From positions 1 through 64,000 of the forward strand of contig NZ_BAAAFZ010000029.1 in assembly GCF_039523795.1 (NCBI RefSeq): DNA of 64,000 nt, read 5' to 3'. The translations under genes and the position numbers were made by a program. Positions 9,655-18,393 of the stretch are shown here, piece after piece. The notes below the pieces were generated by a model. The model did no database searches, had not been told where the DNA came from, and saw only the letters and a program-made list of their open reading frames with translations. Position 1 is the first letter of the stretch; each line of letters starts with the position of its first letter. Origin of the DNA: Craurococcus roseus. Its GTDB lineage: Bacteria; Pseudomonadota; Alphaproteobacteria; Acetobacterales; Acetobacteraceae.

Positions 9655-10619
9655 GCGGGGCGCGCCTCGAACGGGCCTCCCCCGCCCCCGCCGGACAGCG
9701 GGCCGCGTTGCGAGCGGACGCGCTCGCGGGCCTCACGGCGCCTCGCAAGACGCTGCCGTGCAAATGGCTCTACGACACGGAAGGCGCGCGCTTGTTCGAG
9801 GCCATCACCCGCCAGCCGGAGTACTACCCGACGCGGACCGAGGTGGGGATCCTGCGGGAACAGGCGCCGGCCATCGCCGCGGCGGTGGGGCCGGGCGCGA
9901 CGGCGGTGGAGTTCGGCCCCGGCGACGGCGGCAAGGCGGTGCTGCTGCTTTCCCGCCTGCAAGCCCCGGCGGCCTACGTGCCGGTGGAGATCGCGCCCGA
10001 GTGGCTGGACGCGGTGGCGTCCCGCGTGTCGGAGGAGGTGCCCGGCGTGCCGGTGCTCCCCGTCGTCGCCGACTTCGCCCGAGCCTTCGGCCTCCCGTCC
10101 GGCGTGCCGCGGGAGCGGCGGCTTGGCTTCTTCCCGGGCTCGACCATCGGCAATTTTGAGCCTACGGAGGCGGCCGACCTGCTGCGCCGCTTCCGCGCTG
10201 CGCTCGGCCCTGGCGCCCGGCTGCTGCTCGGCGCCGACCTCGTGAAGGGCCGCGCGATGCTGGAAGCCGCCTACGACGACGCGGCCGGCGTCACCGCGGC
10301 GTTCAACCTCAACCTGCTGCACCGATTGAACCGCGAGTTGGAGGCCGACTTCGACGTGCCCGCTTTCCGCCACCGCGCCGTGTGGAACGCCGAGGAGGAA
10401 CGGGTCGAGATGTACTTGGAGTCGCTCCGCGCGCAGAGGGCGCGGCTGGCGGGGCGGGAGATCCGGTTCGCGGCCGGCGAGACCATCCACACCGAGAACA
10501 GCCACAAGTACCGGCCTGAACGGCTGGAAGCCCTGGCCGACGCCGCGGGGTGGAGGGCACGGGCGATGTGGACCGACCAGGGGCGTTTGTTCTCGGTGTG
10601 GCTGCTGGACGCGCGCTGA
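9651..10619 (+). CDS. egtD: L-histidine N-alpha-methyltransferase EgtD
   Basis: Trimethylates histidine with SAM to give hercynine, the substrate of EgtB. The start is a GTG overlapping the egtB stop codon, giving 322 residues, the usual EgtD length. Visible motifs are KWLYDTEGARLFEAIT near the N-terminus, the SAM-binding EFGPGDGGK, FFPGSTIGNFEP, and the substrate-binding ENSHKY near the C-terminus. It is the second gene of the egtB-egtD pair and is followed 19 bases later by a phosphodiesterase gene that may be co-transcribed. Confidence 0.94.
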   Translation: MSGARLERASPAPAGQRAALRADALAGLTAPRKTLPCKWLYDTEGARLFEAITRQPEYYPTRTEVGILREQAPAIAAAVGPGATAVEFGPGDGGKAVLLLSRLQAPAAYVPVEIAPEWLDAVASRVSEEVPGVPVLPVVADFARAFGLPSGVPRERRLGFFPGSTIGNFEPTEAADLLRRFRAALGPGARLLLGADLVKGRAMLEAAYDDAAGVTAAFNLNLLHRLNRELEADFDVPAFRHRAVWNAEEERVEMYLESLRAQRARLAGREIRFAAGETIHTENSHKYRPERLEALADAAGWRARAMWTDQGRLFSVWLLDAR

Positions 10620-10638
10620 GGCCGGCGCCGCGTCCACC

Positions 10639-11370
10639 ATGGCCCGCACCGAAATCGCCAGCCACCGCGGCGGCGCCTTCCTGTGGCCGGAGAACAGCCT
10701 GCTCGCGTTCCGCAACGCGCTGGCGCTGCCGGCGGAGCAGCTCGAACTGGACGTCCACCTGTCGGCGGACGGCCAGGTGGCGGTGATGCACGACCACACC
10801 CTCGACCGCACCACGGACGCCAACGGCCCGGTGCGGGCGCGGAGCATGGCCGAGCTGCGGCGGGTGCGGCTGCGCGGCGCGGGCGGGGAGGGCGTGCCCT
10901 CGCTCGCCGAGGCCGCCGCCCTGGTGCGCGACGCGGGCAAGGTGCTGCGGTTGGAGATCAAGGCGGACGGCGAGGGCAGGCCCTACCCGGGCATCGTCGC
11001 CGCCTGCCTCGCGCTGCTGGACGGATTGGGCATGCGCGGGCGCACGGTGGCGATGTCATTCCAACCCGCCACCGTGGCCGAGGCCGCCGCCGGCGGGTTC
11101 CGCCGGACGGCCCTGCTGCTCGATTCGAAGCCCTGGCGCGGGATGGGCGGGGCGAGCGCCACCGGCCTCGCCCGCGCCTGCGGCGCCGGGGAGATCGGCC
11201 TGCACGTGGGCGAGCTTACGCCGGCGGCGGTGGCGGCTTTTCGGGCCGCGGGCTTCGGCGTCGGCGCCTGGGGCGCCAACCACGAGGGGAGCATCCGCGC
11301 CGGCTTCGGGCTCGGGCTGGACGCCATCGCCACCGACGACCCGCCGCTGGCCTTGCGCCTCCGGCCCTGA
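10639..11370 (+). CDS. Glycerophosphodiester phosphodiesterase family protein
   Basis: Hydrolyses glycerophosphodiesters to glycerol-3-phosphate and an alcohol. The 243-residue TIM-barrel protein carries the catalytic SHRGG (residues 8-12), PENS, the metal-ligand LELDVHLSADG and MHD motifs of the GDPD family, and ends in ATDDP, which is usual near the GDPD C-terminus. It has no signal peptide, so it is the cytosolic UgpQ-like type. It probably shares the egt transcript. Confidence 0.9.
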   Translation: MARTEIASHRGGAFLWPENSLLAFRNALALPAEQLELDVHLSADGQVAVMHDHTLDRTTDANGPVRARSMAELRRVRLRGAGGEGVPSLAEAAALVRDAGKVLRLEIKADGEGRPYPGIVAACLALLDGLGMRGRTVAMSFQPATVAEAAAGGFRRTALLLDSKPWRGMGGASATGLARACGAGEIGLHVGELTPAAVAAFRAAGFGVGAWGANHEGSIRAGFGLGLDAIATDDPPLALRLRP

Positions 11371-11388
11371 GCCCCGCCATTCCGGGGC
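11371..11388 (+). terminator. Short hairpin after the GDPD gene
   Basis: GCCCCG (11371-11376) and CGGGGC (11383-11388) can pair around CCATTC immediately after the phosphodiesterase stop; a weak T-stretch (CTCTTT) follows about ten bases later. It may separate the egt transcript from the liv operon. Confidence 0.35.
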
Positions 11389-11413
11389 CGCGCGCTCTTT
11401 ACTGTTCCGCCCC

Positions 11414-11444
11414 TTGACCGACCCGGCCGGTGTCGGCGCATAAC
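11414..11444 (+). promoter_or_regulatory. Possible promoter of the liv/leucine operon
   Basis: TTGACC (11414-11419) and a CATAAC/GCATAA hexamer (about 11438-11444) at 18-19 base spacing lie 54-84 bases ahead of livG, in the only sizeable gap before a 13-kb run of co-directional genes. The spacing is longer than ideal. Confidence 0.35.
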
Positions 11445-11497
11445 ACCTCCCAAGACATTGCGGCCGCGTCCAAGCGGGCGCGGGGGAGAACGTACGG

Positions 11498-12328
11498 GTG
11501 GCGGTTGCCGAGGACGGGCCGGTTCTGGAAGCCGTGGGCGTGTCGTTGCGCTTCGGCGGCGTGCGCGCGCTCACCGACGTCTCCTTCGGGGTGAACCGGG
11601 GGGAGATCTTCTCGATCATCGGCCCGAACGGCGCCGGCAAGACCTCCATGGTGAACTGCGTGTCCGGCCGCTACCGCCCCACCGAGGGCCGCATCCGCTT
11701 CGGCGGGCGCGACATCACCCGGTTGCCGACCCGCAAACGCGCGGCGATCGGCATCGGCCGCACCTTCCAGAACCTCGCGCTGTTCGGGCACATGACGGTG
11801 CTCGAGAACATCATGGTCGGCCGGCACCACCTGCTGCGGAGGGGATTCCTTCCGGGGATGCTGTGGTGGGTCGGCGGGGCGCGGCGGGAGGAGATCGCGC
11901 ACCGGCGCGAGGTCGAGGAGATCATCGACTTCTTGGAGATCCAGCACGTCCGCAAGGCGGTGGCGGGCCAGCTCTCCTACGGGCTGCGGAAGCGGGTGGA
12001 GTTGGCGCGGGCGATGGCCTTGAAGCCGAAGCTCATCCTGCTGGACGAACCCATGGCGGGCATGAACCTCGAAGAGAAGGAGGACATGGCCCGCTTCATC
12101 ATCGACCTGAACGAGGAGTGGGGCATGACCGTGCTCATGATCGAGCACGACATGGGCGTGGTGATGGACATCTCGCACCGCGTGGTGGTGCTCGACTTCG
12201 GCCGCAAGATCGCGGAAGGCCGGCCGGACGAGGTGCTGGCCGACCCGCACGTGCGCCGCGCCTACCTCGGCGAAGCGGACGAGGTGGTGCAGGAGCCCGC
12301 CGAAGCGACGGAGCCGGTGGCGCCGTGA
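11498..12328 (+). CDS. livG: Branched-chain amino acid-type ABC transporter ATP-binding protein
   Basis: First of two ATPases of a LIV-I type importer (HAAT family). It has Walker A GPNGAGKTSM near residues 49-58, the signature LSYGLRKRVELARAM, Walker B LILLDEPMAGMN and the H-loop IEHDMGVV. The length of 276 with an N-terminal GTG is normal; the C-terminal acidic tail is slightly extended. It opens the operon and overlaps the following ligase gene by GTGA. Confidence 0.93.
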   Translation: MAVAEDGPVLEAVGVSLRFGGVRALTDVSFGVNRGEIFSIIGPNGAGKTSMVNCVSGRYRPTEGRIRFGGRDITRLPTRKRAAIGIGRTFQNLALFGHMTVLENIMVGRHHLLRRGFLPGMLWWVGGARREEIAHRREVEEIIDFLEIQHVRKAVAGQLSYGLRKRVELARAMALKPKLILLDEPMAGMNLEEKEDMARFIIDLNEEWGMTVLMIEHDMGVVMDISHRVVVLDFGRKIAEGRPDEVLADPHVRRAYLGEADEVVQEPAEATEPVAP

Positions 12329-14253
12329 ACCCGGGCAACCTCACCGACACGCTGCCCAAGCTGCTGTGCCGCAACGCCCGCGAGCACCGCGACGAGGTCG
12401 CGCTGCGCGAGAAGGAGTTCGGCGTCTGGCGCTCCATCACCTGGGGCGAGTACGAGGCGCGGACGCGCGCCTTCGCGCTCGGCCTGCGGTCCCTGGGCAT
12501 CGGGCCGGCGGACGTGGTCGGCCTCATCGGCGACAACCGGCCGGACTGGGTGATGGGCGAGATCGCGGCGCACGCGCTCCGCGCCCGCTCGCTGGGCATC
12601 TACCGCGACGCGCTGGAGGACGAGGCGGCCTACCTGTTGGAGTTCTGCGGCGCCAAGGCGGTGTTCGCCGAGGACGAGGAGCAGGTGGACAAGCTGCTCA
12701 ACATCTCGGACCGGGTGCCGACGCTGCGCCACATCGTCTATTCGGACCCGCGCGGGATGCGGAAGTACTCCGACCCGCGCCTGCTGCCCGCCTCCGAACT
12801 GGTGAAGCGCGGCGGGGCGGTGCACAAGGACCAGCCGGCCTGCTGGGGCCAGTTGGTGGATGCGACCCGCGGCGAGGACGTGGCGATCCTCTGCACCACC
12901 TCCGGCACCACGGCGCGGCCGAAGCTCGCCATGCTGACCTCCCGGGCGCTGATCCGGCACTGCGAGAGCTACCTCAAAGCCGACCCGCGCGGGCCGGGGG
13001 ACGACTACGTCTCGGTGCTGCCGCTGCCCTGGATCATGGAGCAGCTTTACGTGCTCGGCTGGGGGCTGATCGCCCGCATGCGGGTGAACTTCGTCGAGGA
13101 GCCCGAGACGACGATGGCCGACTTCCGCGAGATCGGCCCCAATTTCGTGCTGTTCGCGCCGCGCGTCTGGGAGCAGATCGCGGCCGACGTGAGGGCGCGC
13201 GTCATGGACGCCTCGCCGCTCAAGCGCGGCATGTTCGACCTGGGGATGCGGATGGGCCTCGGCGCGCTGAAACGCGGGCGGCGCTCGGCCTTGGCGGACG
13301 CGCTGCTGTTCCGGGCGCTGCGGGACCGGCTCGGCTTCACCAAGCTGCGCTCCGCCGCCACCGGCGGCGCGGCGCTGGGGCCGGACACCTTCCGCTTCTT
13401 CCAAGCCATGGGCGTGCCCCTGCGCCAGCTCTACGGCCAGACGGAGACGCTCGGCGCCTACACCGTCCACCGCCCGGACGACGTCAACCAGGACACGGTC
13501 GGCGTCCCCTTCAACGACCGGATCGAGACGCGCATCGAGAACCCGGACCCGAACGGCCTGGGCGAGATCGTGACGCGGCACCCGAACATGTTCTCCGGCT
13601 ACTACAAGCTGCCGGAGAACAACGACCTGCGCGACGGCTGGCTGCACACCGGCGACGCCGGCTACTTCGACAAGAACGGGCACTTGGTGGTGATCGACCG
13701 CGTGAAGGATCTCGCCACCACCTCCGGGGGCGACCGCTTCTCGCCGCAGTACATAGAGAACAAGCTGAAGTTCAGCCCCTACGTGGCGGAGGCGGTGGTG
13801 CTGGGCGACAAGCGCCCGCACTTGGCGGCCATGATCTGCATCCGCTTCCCCATCGTCAGCAAGTGGGCGGAGCGGCAGCGCATCTCCTTCACCACCTACA
13901 CCGACCTCTCGGCCAAGCCCGAGGTGCTGGAGCTGCTGCGGCGCGAGGTGGAGAAGGTCAACGCCACCCTGCCGGAGGCGCAGCGCGTCCGCGACTTCCT
14001 GCTGCTCTACAAGGAGCTGGACGCCGACGACGAGGAGCTGACCCGGACCCGCAAGGTGCGCCGCGGCGTCATCAACGAGAAGTACGGCGGCATCATCGAG
14101 GCGATCTACCGCGGCGAGCGGGCCATCCCCGTGGACACGACGATCGCGTTCCAGGACGGCACCCGCCAGCGCATCCGCACCACGCTGCGAGTCGTGAACA
14201 TGCGTGGCGGCGGCGAGTCGGCGCCGGCGCCGATGGCCCAGGCGGCGGAGTAG
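12325..14253 (+). CDS. AMP-binding long-chain-type acyl-CoA ligase
   Basis: Member of the ANL superfamily (642 residues) that activates a carboxylic acid to its CoA thioester via an acyl-adenylate. The P-loop reads CTTSGTTARPKLAM (Ala where Gly is commoner). YGQTET marks the A5 motif, DGWLHTGDAGY the A7 motif and IDRVKD the hinge. The length and A-motif spacing fit the eukaryote-like 'long-chain' branch often found between livG and livH in alphaproteobacteria. The GTG start overlaps the livG stop. Its place inside the transporter operon suggests it activates the imported substrate; the substrate itself is not deducible. Confidence 0.9.
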   Translation: MNPGNLTDTLPKLLCRNAREHRDEVALREKEFGVWRSITWGEYEARTRAFALGLRSLGIGPADVVGLIGDNRPDWVMGEIAAHALRARSLGIYRDALEDEAAYLLEFCGAKAVFAEDEEQVDKLLNISDRVPTLRHIVYSDPRGMRKYSDPRLLPASELVKRGGAVHKDQPACWGQLVDATRGEDVAILCTTSGTTARPKLAMLTSRALIRHCESYLKADPRGPGDDYVSVLPLPWIMEQLYVLGWGLIARMRVNFVEEPETTMADFREIGPNFVLFAPRVWEQIAADVRARVMDASPLKRGMFDLGMRMGLGALKRGRRSALADALLFRALRDRLGFTKLRSAATGGAALGPDTFRFFQAMGVPLRQLYGQTETLGAYTVHRPDDVNQDTVGVPFNDRIETRIENPDPNGLGEIVTRHPNMFSGYYKLPENNDLRDGWLHTGDAGYFDKNGHLVVIDRVKDLATTSGGDRFSPQYIENKLKFSPYVAEAVVLGDKRPHLAAMICIRFPIVSKWAERQRISFTTYTDLSAKPEVLELLRREVEKVNATLPEAQRVRDFLLLYKELDADDEELTRTRKVRRGVINEKYGGIIEAIYRGERAIPVDTTIAFQDGTRQRIRTTLRVVNMRGGGESAPAPMAQAAE

Positions 14254-14258
14254 CGCGC

Positions 14259-15152
14259 ATGGAATGGTCGCAGCTCCTGCAATTCACGCTCAACGGGCTG
14301 ATCGTCGGCGCGCTCTACGGCGTCGTGGCGATGAGCTTCGTGCTGATCTACAAGGCGTCGCAGGTGGTGAACTTCGCGCAAGGCGAGTTCCTGCTGGTGG
14401 GCGCCTGGGTGTGCTGGTGGCTGCTGACCGATTGGCAGCTGCCGTTCTGGCTCGGCTTCCTGTTCACCTTGGTTTTCATGACCGCCTTCGGCTTGGTGTT
14501 GCAGGTGGTCGTCTTGCGGCCGCTGATCGGCGAGCCGGTGATCAGCGTCATCATGGCGACGATCGGGCTGGGCATCTTCTTCCAGGCGCTGATGAAGTGG
14601 ATCTTCGGCGTCTTCGCCAAGCCCTTCCCGCCGATCTTCCCCGTGGACCGGGTGAACGTGCTGGGGCTGGAGGTGCAAACCGCCTACCTGCTCTCGCTGG
14701 TGATCTCGATCCTGATCATGGCCGGCTTCGCCTGGTTCTTCACCGCGTCCAAGCACGGGCTGGCCATGCGGGCCACGGCCTTCGACCAGCAGGTGGCGCA
14801 GTCGCTCGGCATCTCGGTGCCGAAGGTCTTCGCCATGTCCTGGGCCATCTCGGCGGTGGTGTCGTCCGTCGCCGGGGTGGTGGTGGGCGTGGTGAACGGC
14901 GTGTCCTCCGCGCTGTCCTTCTACGGCATCAAGGTGTTCCCGGCGGTGATCCTGGGCGGGCTCGACTCCGTGGCGGGCGCCGTGCTGGGCGGCCTGATCG
15001 TGGGCGTGCTGGAGAACTTGGCGCAGTACGTGGATTCCGAATGGCTGCAATGGGGCAACATGTACACCATCGCCCCGTTCTACGCGCTGATCCTGATCCT
15101 GCTGATCAAGCCCTACGGCCTGTTCGGCACCCGCAACATCGAGCGGGTGTAG
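14259..15152 (+). CDS. livH: Branched-chain amino acid-type ABC transporter permease
   Basis: Inner-membrane permease of 297 residues with about eight hydrophobic helices. The family motifs GLIVGALYGVVAMSFVLIYKAS, NFAQGEF and the EAA-like loop VILGGLDSVAGAVLGGL are present. The ATG at 14259 follows the ligase stop by five bases. It pairs with LivM. Confidence 0.94.
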   Translation: MEWSQLLQFTLNGLIVGALYGVVAMSFVLIYKASQVVNFAQGEFLLVGAWVCWWLLTDWQLPFWLGFLFTLVFMTAFGLVLQVVVLRPLIGEPVISVIMATIGLGIFFQALMKWIFGVFAKPFPPIFPVDRVNVLGLEVQTAYLLSLVISILIMAGFAWFFTASKHGLAMRATAFDQQVAQSLGISVPKVFAMSWAISAVVSSVAGVVVGVVNGVSSALSFYGIKVFPAVILGGLDSVAGAVLGGLIVGVLENLAQYVDSEWLQWGNMYTIAPFYALILILLIKPYGLFGTRNIERV

Positions 15153-15158
15153 CGCGCC

Positions 15159-16226
15159 GTGATCGCCATGACGCCGGCGGGGGATTTCCGCACCTCCTAC
15201 CGGGAAGACATGACCATCTTCCCGACGAGGAACAGCCGCTATGCCCTCTGGGCCGGCATCGCGCTGCTCTGCCTCGCGCCGCTCTTCCTCGGCCGCTACG
15301 AGCTGGGCCTGCTCATCACCATAGGTTTCTCCGCCATCGCGGCGCTCGGGCTGAACATACTGGTGGGCTTCACCGGGCAGATCTCCATCGGCCACGCCGC
15401 CTTCTTCGGCTTCGGCGCCTTCGCCAGCGCTTGGCTGCACGAGTACGCGCACATACCCGTGGCGCTCTGCATCCCGCTGGCCGGGCTGATGACCGCGCTG
15501 GTCGGGCTGGTGTTCGGCGCGCCGGCGGCGCGGCTGAAGGGCCTCTATCTCGCTATAGCGACCCTCGCGGCGCAGTTCATCCTGGAGGACTTCTTCGCGC
15601 GCGCGCCCTGGTTCACCGGTGGCGTGGCGGGGCGCATCACCGAGCCGTTCGAGCTGTTCGGCTGGGTTGCGGACCGGGAGGAGAGCTACTTCTACGTCGT
15701 GCTCGCCTGGGTGGTGATCATGTTCGTCGCCGCCGCCAACCTGATGCGGACGCGCGACGGGCGGGCGTTGGTGGCGGTGCGCGACCACTACCTCAGCGCC
15801 GAGATGATGGGCATCAACCTCGCCTACTACCGCACGCTCTCCTTCGGCATCGCCTCCTTCTACGCCGGCATCGGCGGCGCGCTCTACGCGCACTACCTGC
15901 TGTTCGTGAGCGTGGAGGCGTTCAACATCCTCTTCTCCATCCAATTCCTCGGGATGGTCATCATCGGCGGCCTCGGCTCCATTATGGGCAGCCTGATGGG
16001 CGCGGCCTTCATGACCTTGCTGCCGGAGGTGGTGCAGGCCGGCGCCGACCTGCTGGCCGGCAGCGCCATCGACCGCGCGTTGCGGCTGGGCGCCTCCATC
16101 TCCTTCCTGCGAGAGATGGCGATCGGCGCCGCCATCATCCTGTTCCTGATCTTCGAGCCGGACGGCCTGGCGCGGCGCTGGCGCTTGATCCGCGCCTACT
16201 GGAAGCTCTATCCGTATTCGCACTGA
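15159..16226 (+). CDS. livM: Branched-chain amino acid-type ABC transporter permease
   Basis: Second permease (355 residues), with a hydrophilic N-terminal tail of about 25 residues and then about nine membrane helices. GLNILVGFTGQISIGHAAFFG and the cytoplasmic loop FLGMVIIGGLGSIMGSLMGA are diagnostic. The start is a GTG six bases after livH; an ATG three codons later is the alternative. Confidence 0.94.
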   Translation: MIAMTPAGDFRTSYREDMTIFPTRNSRYALWAGIALLCLAPLFLGRYELGLLITIGFSAIAALGLNILVGFTGQISIGHAAFFGFGAFASAWLHEYAHIPVALCIPLAGLMTALVGLVFGAPAARLKGLYLAIATLAAQFILEDFFARAPWFTGGVAGRITEPFELFGWVADREESYFYVVLAWVVIMFVAAANLMRTRDGRALVAVRDHYLSAEMMGINLAYYRTLSFGIASFYAGIGGALYAHYLLFVSVEAFNILFSIQFLGMVIIGGLGSIMGSLMGAAFMTLLPEVVQAGADLLAGSAIDRALRLGASISFLREMAIGAAIILFLIFEPDGLARRWRLIRAYWKLYPYSH

Positions 16227-16249
16227 ACGAGAATCGGGAGGAACCAAGA

Positions 16250-17536
16250 ATGACGACGCAGCGCATGGTGCTCGGGGCGGCCGTCGCGGCCGGGCTCGCG
16301 TTGCCGGCGGCGGCCCAGCCGATCCCGGTCGGGCACCTGATGGACAACTCCGGCGCCACCTCGGACGTGGGCGTGCCCTACGGGCAGGGCGTGGCGGACA
16401 CGCTCGCCTGGGTGAACAACACCCGGAACGGCGTGAACGGCCGGAAGCTGAACGTGCTCGGCTTCGACTACGGCTACCAGGCGCCCCGCGCCGTCAGCCA
16501 GTACCAGGCCTGGAGCCGCGACCGCGTCGTCGCCATCCAGGGCTGGGGCACGGCGGACACGGAGGCGCTGGTGCGCTTCGTGACGCGCGACAAGATACCC
16601 TACATCTCCGGCTCCTACTCCGCCGCGCTGACCGACGCCGGCGGCAAGAGCGGGCGGCAGGGCGTGGAGGCGACGCCCTACAACTTCTTCTACGGCCCGT
16701 CCTACTCCGACGGCTTGCGCGGCATGCTGCGCTGGGCGGCGGACGACTGGAAGGCGAAGGGCCAGAGCGGCCGGCCGAAATACGTCCACATGGGCGCCAA
16801 CCACCCCTACCCGAACTCGCCCAAGGAGGCCGGCGAGGCCATGGCGCGCGAGCTCGGCTTCGAGGTGCTGTCGCCCATCGTCTTCGCGCTGACGCCCGGC
16901 GACTACACCGCGCAGTGCCTGACGCTCCGCAACCAGGGCGCCAACTACGCCTACCTCGGCAACACGGCGGGCTCCAACATCTCGGTGCTGCGCGCCTGCC
17001 AGGCGGCGGGGGTGAACGTGCAGTTCCTCGGCAATGTCTGGGGCATGGACGAGAACGCCATGAAGGCGGCCGGCACCGCCGCGAATGGCGTGGTGTTCCC
17101 CGTCCGCACGTCGGCCGTGTGGGGCCAGGAGGCGCCAAGCATGGCCAACATCCAGCAGATCAGCCGCGTGTCGGACGCCGGCGGCACCGCCTACCGCCCG
17201 GTGCACTACCTCGCCGGCGCTTGCGCCGCGATGCTGATGGTGGAGGCGATGGAGACGGCGGCGGCGAACGGCGGCCAGATAACCGGCGAACGCATCCGCG
17301 ACGGCTTCTACGCCCGCAAGGACTGGGTGCCGAAGGGCTTCGAGGGCGTCTGCGCGCCGTCGAACTTCACCCCGGAGGACCACCGCGGCACCATGCGCGT
17401 CCCGCTCTACCGCGCCCGCGTCGGCGGCGACACCAGCCAGGGGAGCGTGGCGGAACTGATGCGCGCCGGTACCATGAAGCTCGAATCCCTCGGCACCGTG
17501 GAGCTGGAGCGCAAGCGCGAGTGGCTGGGCTGGTGA
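16250..17536 (+). CDS. ABC transporter periplasmic substrate-binding protein (LivK family)
   Basis: Periplasmic receptor of the importer, 428 residues. It has a Sec signal peptide of about 22 residues (MTTQRMVLGAAVAAGLALPAAAQ, written here in parts: positive start, hydrophobic core, AAA-Q cleavage) and a type 1 periplasmic-binding fold (HLMDNSGATSDVGVPYGQG). A strong ribosome-binding site, GGGAGGAA, precedes the ATG. It is longer than classic LivJ/LivK (about 370), as in receptors for aromatic or organic acids, so leucine is not the only candidate ligand. Confidence 0.9.
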   Translation: MTTQRMVLGAAVAAGLALPAAAQPIPVGHLMDNSGATSDVGVPYGQGVADTLAWVNNTRNGVNGRKLNVLGFDYGYQAPRAVSQYQAWSRDRVVAIQGWGTADTEALVRFVTRDKIPYISGSYSAALTDAGGKSGRQGVEATPYNFFYGPSYSDGLRGMLRWAADDWKAKGQSGRPKYVHMGANHPYPNSPKEAGEAMARELGFEVLSPIVFALTPGDYTAQCLTLRNQGANYAYLGNTAGSNISVLRACQAAGVNVQFLGNVWGMDENAMKAAGTAANGVVFPVRTSAVWGQEAPSMANIQQISRVSDAGGTAYRPVHYLAGACAAMLMVEAMETAAANGGQITGERIRDGFYARKDWVPKGFEGVCAPSNFTPEDHRGTMRVPLYRARVGGDTSQGSVAELMRAGTMKLESLGTVELERKREWLGW

Positions 17537-17540
17537 GCCC

Positions 17541-18389
17541 TTGAACGCGCCGGTCGCGGCGGCGCCGGGCGCTTCGCCGGGCGCGACCCCGGCGGAGGCG
17601 CCGGCGCTGCTCGAGGTGAACAACATCGAGGTCGTCTACAACGACGTCATCCTCGTGCTGCGCGGCCTCTCGCTCCGCGTGCCGAAGGGTAAGATCGTCG
17701 CGCTGCTCGGCGCCAACGGCGCGGGCAAGTCCACCACGCTCAAGGCGATCTCAGGCCTCCTCAAGACGGAGGAGGGCGAGGTCACGCGCGGCGAGGTGGT
17801 CTTCGACGGCCAGCGCATCGACGGCACCGACCCGCACCTCATCGTCCGCCGCGGCATCTTCCAGGTGATGGAAGGAAGGCGCATCGTCGCCGACATGACC
17901 TGCCTGGAGAACCTGCGGCTCGGCGCCTTCACCCGCTCGGACGGCGACGTGAAGCGCGACATCGACATGGTGTACTCCTTCTTCCCGCGCCTGAAGGAGC
18001 GCACCGGCCTCGCGGGCTACCTCTCGGGAGGCGAGCAGCAGATGCTGGCCATCGGCCGCGCCCTGATGGCGCGGCCCAAGCTGATCCTCATGGACGAGCC
18101 CTCCATGGGCCTGTCGCCGCTGCTGGTGAAGGAGGTGTTCGGCATCATCCGCCGGCTGAACGAGGAATTGGGCATCACCATCCTGCTCGTGGAGCAGAAC
18201 GCGCGCATGGCGCTCTCCGTCGCCTCCTACGGCTACGTCATGGAAGGCGGGAAGGTGGTGCTGGACGGCACAGCGGAATCGCTCTCCACGAACGAGGACG
18301 TGAAGGAGTTCTACCTCGGCGGCCACGGCGCGGAGCGGAAGAGCTTCCGCGGCCTCAAGTCTTACAAGCGCCGGAAGCGCTGGCTGTAG
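17541..18389 (+). CDS. livF: Branched-chain amino acid-type ABC transporter ATP-binding protein
   Basis: Second ATPase of the importer (282 residues). Walker A is GANGAGKSTTL, the signature is LSGGEQQMLAIGRALM, Walker B is LILMDEPSMGLSP and the H-loop LVEQNARMAL. The annotated start is a TTG immediately after the receptor gene. The basic C-terminal tail (SYKRRKRW) is an extension common in this subgroup. It completes a full G-H-M-K-F set. Confidence 0.93.
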   Translation: MNAPVAAAPGASPGATPAEAPALLEVNNIEVVYNDVILVLRGLSLRVPKGKIVALLGANGAGKSTTLKAISGLLKTEEGEVTRGEVVFDGQRIDGTDPHLIVRRGIFQVMEGRRIVADMTCLENLRLGAFTRSDGDVKRDIDMVYSFFPRLKERTGLAGYLSGGEQQMLAIGRALMARPKLILMDEPSMGLSPLLVKEVFGIIRRLNEELGITILLVEQNARMALSVASYGYVMEGGKVVLDGTAESLSTNEDVKEFYLGGHGAERKSFRGLKSYKRRKRWL

Positions 18390-18393
18390 GGCG